NCBI RefSeq assembly: GCF_013410455.1
Contig: NZ_JACCFW010000001.1
Location: forward strand, 1,690,929-1,754,928
Source of the DNA: Allobranchiibius huperziae
Lineage (GTDB): Bacteria; Actinomycetota; Actinomycetes; Actinomycetales; Dermatophilaceae
Length of the DNA: 64,000 bases
Reading direction: 5' to 3'
Shown: piece by piece, positions 61,406 to 64,000 of the stretch
How positions within the stretch are numbered: position 1 is the first letter of the stretch
Layout: every line of letters begins with the position of its first letter
The notes under the pieces: generated by a model
Told to the model about the DNA's origin: nothing
Database searches by the model: none
The model's input: the letters and a program-made list of their open reading frames with translations, nothing else
Made by a program: the position numbers and the translations under genes

Positions 61406-61738
61406 GTGGCCGCGTCGACCCGTTCCGGGCGCGAGACGTGGTCGGCGAGCTGTGTGCCCATGATCGGGGCGGGCGAGGACTGGGTCAGCGGGTACGAACC
61501 CCGGTGCGGATGCTGCCCGTTGCTGGACAGCCCGGCGAGCCGATTGGTCGAGTACGGACCAGAGCACCCGAGCACCAGCGCGGACCACCTCTCCACGACG
61601 TACCGGGTGGAGCTGGACGTGCAGACCGGAGTCGTCGTGCGGATCGATGCCCTGGACGGCGCCGCGGGCTTGGTGCTGAGCAACGAGATCCACGGTGTCG
61701 ACACGTATCTCGCACCACCAGGACCGTCATCTTCATAA
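61406..61738 (+). CDS. Small hypothetical protein, possibly a gene remnant
   Basis: 110 residues. The second half, STTYRVELDVQTGVVVRIDALDGAAGLVLSNEIHGVD, reads like a real beta-strand protein end. The first half (CGCCPLLDSPASRLVEYGPEHP) is less convincing. There is no good ribosome site or promoter, so it may be the end of a decayed gene. The preceding 60 bp back to the divergent DinB gene contain nothing else. Confidence 0.45.
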   Translation: MAASTRSGRETWSASCVPMIGAGEDWVSGYEPRCGCCPLLDSPASRLVEYGPEHPSTSADHLSTTYRVELDVQTGVVVRIDALDGAAGLVLSNEIHGVDTYLAPPGPSSS

Positions 61739-61770
61739 GCCGATGAGCGCCGAGGTGTGACACTGCTCGA

Positions 61771-62337
61771 ATGCAGTCCTTCGAGAGCAGCCGGCTCCTG
61801 TTGCGGTCCTGGTCAGCCGACGATGTCGACTTCGTCTTCGACATGTACTCGCGGTGGGAGGTGCAGCGATTCATCGGCCGCGCCCCGAAGGTCATGACCG
61901 ATCGCCGCGACGCCGAGGCCGCGATCGAGCGATGGACCGGCGGGGACCACCCGACGTACGGGATCTGGGCCGTGCAGCACCGCGAGGAGGGCCACTTGCT
62001 CGGCACCCTGATGCTCAAGCCGATCCCTGCGTCCGGTGACGACGACCCACTGCCCGACTCCGGCGATGTCGAGATCGGCTGGCATCTGCACCCGGACGCA
62101 TGGGGTCACGGGTACGCCTCCGAAGGGGGCGCTCGCGCGCTGCAGCATGCCTTCGACTCCGGGCTCGCCCGGGTCGTCGCGGTGACGTTCGAGGCCAACA
62201 CCGCGTCCCAGGCCGTCGCCAGGCGCATCGGCATGACTCACGAAGGCGCGACCGACCGCTACTACAACATGACCTGCGAGCTGTTCACCGCCACGCATCC
62301 CGGATCGGGCTCGGATCGGATCGCCTCGTCGATCTGA
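61771..62337 (+). CDS. GNAT N-acetyltransferase, RimJ/RimL type
   Basis: 188 residues. It opens with FESSRLLLRSWSADDVDFVF and ends with the acetyl-CoA site WHLHPDAWGHGYASEGGARAL and NTASQAVARRIGMTHEGATD. These match the RimJ-like branch that acetylates protein N-termini or small amines. Convergent with the MFS gene (21 bp between stops). Confidence 0.9.
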   Translation: MQSFESSRLLLRSWSADDVDFVFDMYSRWEVQRFIGRAPKVMTDRRDAEAAIERWTGGDHPTYGIWAVQHREEGHLLGTLMLKPIPASGDDDPLPDSGDVEIGWHLHPDAWGHGYASEGGARALQHAFDSGLARVVAVTFEANTASQAVARRIGMTHEGATDRYYNMTCELFTATHPGSGSDRIASSI

Positions 62338-62357
62338 GTCCCCTCACCCTGGTGTTC

Positions 62358-63599
62358 TCAGATGCGCGCGGCGCGAAACGGTGACACATACAGCCCGACT
62401 GCTACAGCGCCGAAGATGACGGCCGCGACGAGAAGCGACACTCGTGTCCCCGCACCGGTCACGAGTACGCCTGCCACCGGGGCGGCCACGACGATGACGG
62501 CCCGGTTCATCGCGCGCATCGTGGTGTTGGTGCGAGCCTGCAGATGGTCGGCCGTCAGGGCCTGTCGGTAGCTCGTCTCGTGGGAGTTGCTCAACCCCAT
62601 CGCGAGGCCGTGGCACGCCTGGCCGGCTCCGAGCACGAACGTCGCGGCCCACGCCTCGTTCCCGACACCCGCAATCGCCATTACGACGACGCCGAACGTC
62701 GTCAGCGTGTGGGCGGCGATGACCGCGCCCCCGGTGCCGAGCCGATGACCCACGGCGGTGCTGATCGTCGCACCGAGCACCGCGCCCGCACCTGCGAGAG
62801 CGGCGGCGATCCCGAACTGCAGGACCGACAGGTGCAGGGTCCGCAGCGCGAACGTCGGCACGGCAACCCCGAGGATCGCGTTCGCCGCGAACCAGCCGTG
62901 GGTCCCGATCGCCAGCCAGCGCAACGGTGCACCCCGGTAGATCCATCGCACACCCTCGCGGATCTCGGTGTGCAGCCTCGCCCGGGACACGACCTCGGGC
63001 GCCGGCTCCGCACTGCGCAGGGAGGCCATCATCGCGGCCGAGTACAGGTAGCTGGCCGCATCGACGAGGATGGCGAGCGGGGCACCGAACACATTGATCA
63101 GGACACCCGCGATCGCCGGGCCTGCGGTCTGCGCCACCGCATCGGAGCCGTCGAGACGCGCGTGCGCGCGCTGCAGGTCCTGGCGTGCGATCAGTCGCGG
63201 CAGGAACGCCATCGAGGCGGCGTCGTTGAAGAGGGCCGCCGAGCTGTAGAGGGCGACGATCACCAGCAGAACGGGCAGCGACAGCATCCCGAGCGCCCAG
63301 GTCAAGGGGATGAAGCCGATCAGCACCCCGCAAGCGAGGTCGGTGCCCACCATGAGCGGCTGCCGGCGTCGACGATCGACCAGCGCACCGGCGTACAACC
63401 CGAGGATGAGGTACGGCGCCCAGCGGATCGAGTTGAGCCATCCGACGTCCTGAGCGCCGCCGTGCAGCGTCCGCAGGACCAGCACCTGCAGACCCAGCAG
63501 CGTGACGTAGGTGCCGAACGACGAGACGGACTCCCCCAGCCACAAGCGCCAGAACATTCGCGGGAGCGTGCCTTGACGCGGTGCGGGCGCCGCCGACAT
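62358..63599 (-). CDS. MFS transporter
   Basis: 413 residues with about 12 membrane helices. Motifs include FWRLWLGESVSSFGTYVTL at the start, LYAGALVDRRRRQPLMVGTD (motif A), and LARQDLQRAHARLDGSD, similar to the MFS_3 group of exporters. No nearby regulator is recognised. The ATG at 63599 fits. Confidence 0.85.
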   Translation of the reverse strand: MSAAPAPRQGTLPRMFWRLWLGESVSSFGTYVTLLGLQVLVLRTLHGGAQDVGWLNSIRWAPYLILGLYAGALVDRRRRQPLMVGTDLACGVLIGFIPLTWALGMLSLPVLLVIVALYSSAALFNDAASMAFLPRLIARQDLQRAHARLDGSDAVAQTAGPAIAGVLINVFGAPLAILVDAASYLYSAAMMASLRSAEPAPEVVSRARLHTEIREGVRWIYRGAPLRWLAIGTHGWFAANAILGVAVPTFALRTLHLSVLQFGIAAALAGAGAVLGATISTAVGHRLGTGGAVIAAHTLTTFGVVVMAIAGVGNEAWAATFVLGAGQACHGLAMGLSNSHETSYRQALTADHLQARTNTTMRAMNRAVIVVAAPVAGVLVTGAGTRVSLLVAAVIFGAVAVGLYVSPFRAARI

Positions 63600-63658
63600 A
63601 CCGGCACCCTATGTGCCCTCGGGCACAGCGACGCTCAGTCGCCGATGTGCAGCGACAG

Positions 63659-63750
63659 CTACACGTCCGCCGCGTTCGGATCACCCGATGCACCAGCATC
63701 GATCCGCGTTACCGTGAAACCTTCGCGCTCGTAGAACCGGTCGCGACGCT
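63659..63750 (-). pseudogene. C-terminal remnant of a GNAT acetyltransferase
   Basis: Reading the minus strand down to a TAG at 63659-63661 gives RDRFYEREGFTVTRIDAGAS and GDPNAADV, the usual GNAT end (FYE-x-x-GF). Upstream the same frame becomes Arg-rich and no start or acetyl-CoA motif is found, so only the tail survives. Confidence 0.55.
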
Positions 63751-63895
63751 GCTCGCAACGTCGTCGGTGGTCGCCGCGCGCAGGAGCTCCATGCGGCCGG
63801 GATGCGCGCGACCTGGTCGTCGCCTCCGGGAACGTGCGGTGGGAAGGCGGCCCGCTGACGGCCCCCGTCCGACGTGGGGCCGGGCTGGCTCCGGG

Positions 63896-64000
63896 TCAGG
63901 CCGAACGGACGAGGTCGGGCACGTCGGGCAGGCGCCGATAACCTGCCGACTCGTACGTCGCCACCCCGCCGCCGTTGGCGGCCCGGGTGCAGACCGTCGC
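63896..64000 (-). CDS. GNAT acetyltransferase C-terminus, cut by window edge
   Basis: The minus-strand frame open at base 64000 reads ATVCTRAANGGGVATYESAG, then YRRLPDVPDLVRSA and a TGA at 63896-63898. This is a typical GNAT end with the N-x-x-x-x-x-x-YE-x-x-GY pattern. The start lies outside the window. A second GNAT tail remnant ends 150 bp further downstream. Confidence 0.55.
   Translation of the reverse strand, partial: ATVCTRAANGGGVATYESAGYRRLPDVPDLVRSA

Noticed and set aside
61306-61746. 146-codon plus-strand frame overlapping 61406-61738
   Set aside because: Arg-rich translation; the other frame contains the only protein-like segment.
1-64000. CRISPR arrays, tRNA or rRNA genes, insertion sequences
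   Set aside because: No regularly spaced repeats, no cloverleaf with a GTTCGA arm outside coding genes, no rRNA blocks, and no transposase-like protein were seen by reading; a tRNAscan or IS search was not possible.

Overview
The window is high-GC DNA from an actinobacterium. The diagnostic block is the Pup-proteasome locus (dop, pup, prcB, prcA, pafA, pafB, pafC) followed by tatA, tatC and a HelY-type helicase, with rbpA, lnt and a polyprenol-phosphomannose synthase further on. Gene order (pafA, two FKBP isomerases, pafBC, tatAC, helicase) and protein content suggest Micrococcales, perhaps a Dermacoccaceae relative. That placement is inferred from gene order; no comparison was run.

Layout. 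1-8.7 kb: the end of a surface protein with RCC1 repeats, an alditol oxidase, a DUF3054 membrane protein, a 13E12-type HNH nuclease behind a possible SOS box, an NfeD-slipin pair, a DUF2235 hydrolase and a secreted protein. 8.7-27.9 kb: the conserved core. It holds an esterase, the Pup system, a heterodimeric ABC exporter set between prcA and pafA, two FKBP isomerases, the PafBC DNA-damage regulator, Tat translocase, helicase and a PH-domain protein. 28-33 kb: 5'-3' exonuclease, Lrp regulator, lnt-ppm1-fxsA and rbpA, the last with a textbook SigR-type promoter. 33-40 kb: transporters, flavoprotein, LysR regulator with a divergent TDT transporter, and small enzymes. 40-51.7 kb: an accessory region with a lower-GC secreted repeat/PQQ-propeller protein, secreted and membrane proteins of unknown role, phosphotransferases, a beta-lactamase-fold protein and several decayed genes. 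51.9-54.2 kb: a GDT1-type manganese exporter behind a yybP-ykoY manganese riboswitch, and an MFS pump. 54.2-64 kb: small metabolic proteins, a stand-alone mraY, a copC/ycnI copper cluster, a DinB-YciI fusion, and acetyltransferase genes and fragments.

How the genes work together. Dop deamidates Pup, whose C-terminus here is GGQ. PafA ligates it to targets and PrcBA degrades them. The ATPase ring (ARC/Mpa) is not in this window. TatAC exports folded proteins, and several proteins here carry Tat-like or lipoprotein signals. Lnt and Ppm1 finish lipoproteins and supply polyprenol-phosphomannose. Many starts sit 6-9 nt after a TANNNT box and are probably leaderless. The strongest regulatory finding is the manganese riboswitch at 52657-52756 with its own promoter and a built-in competing helix.
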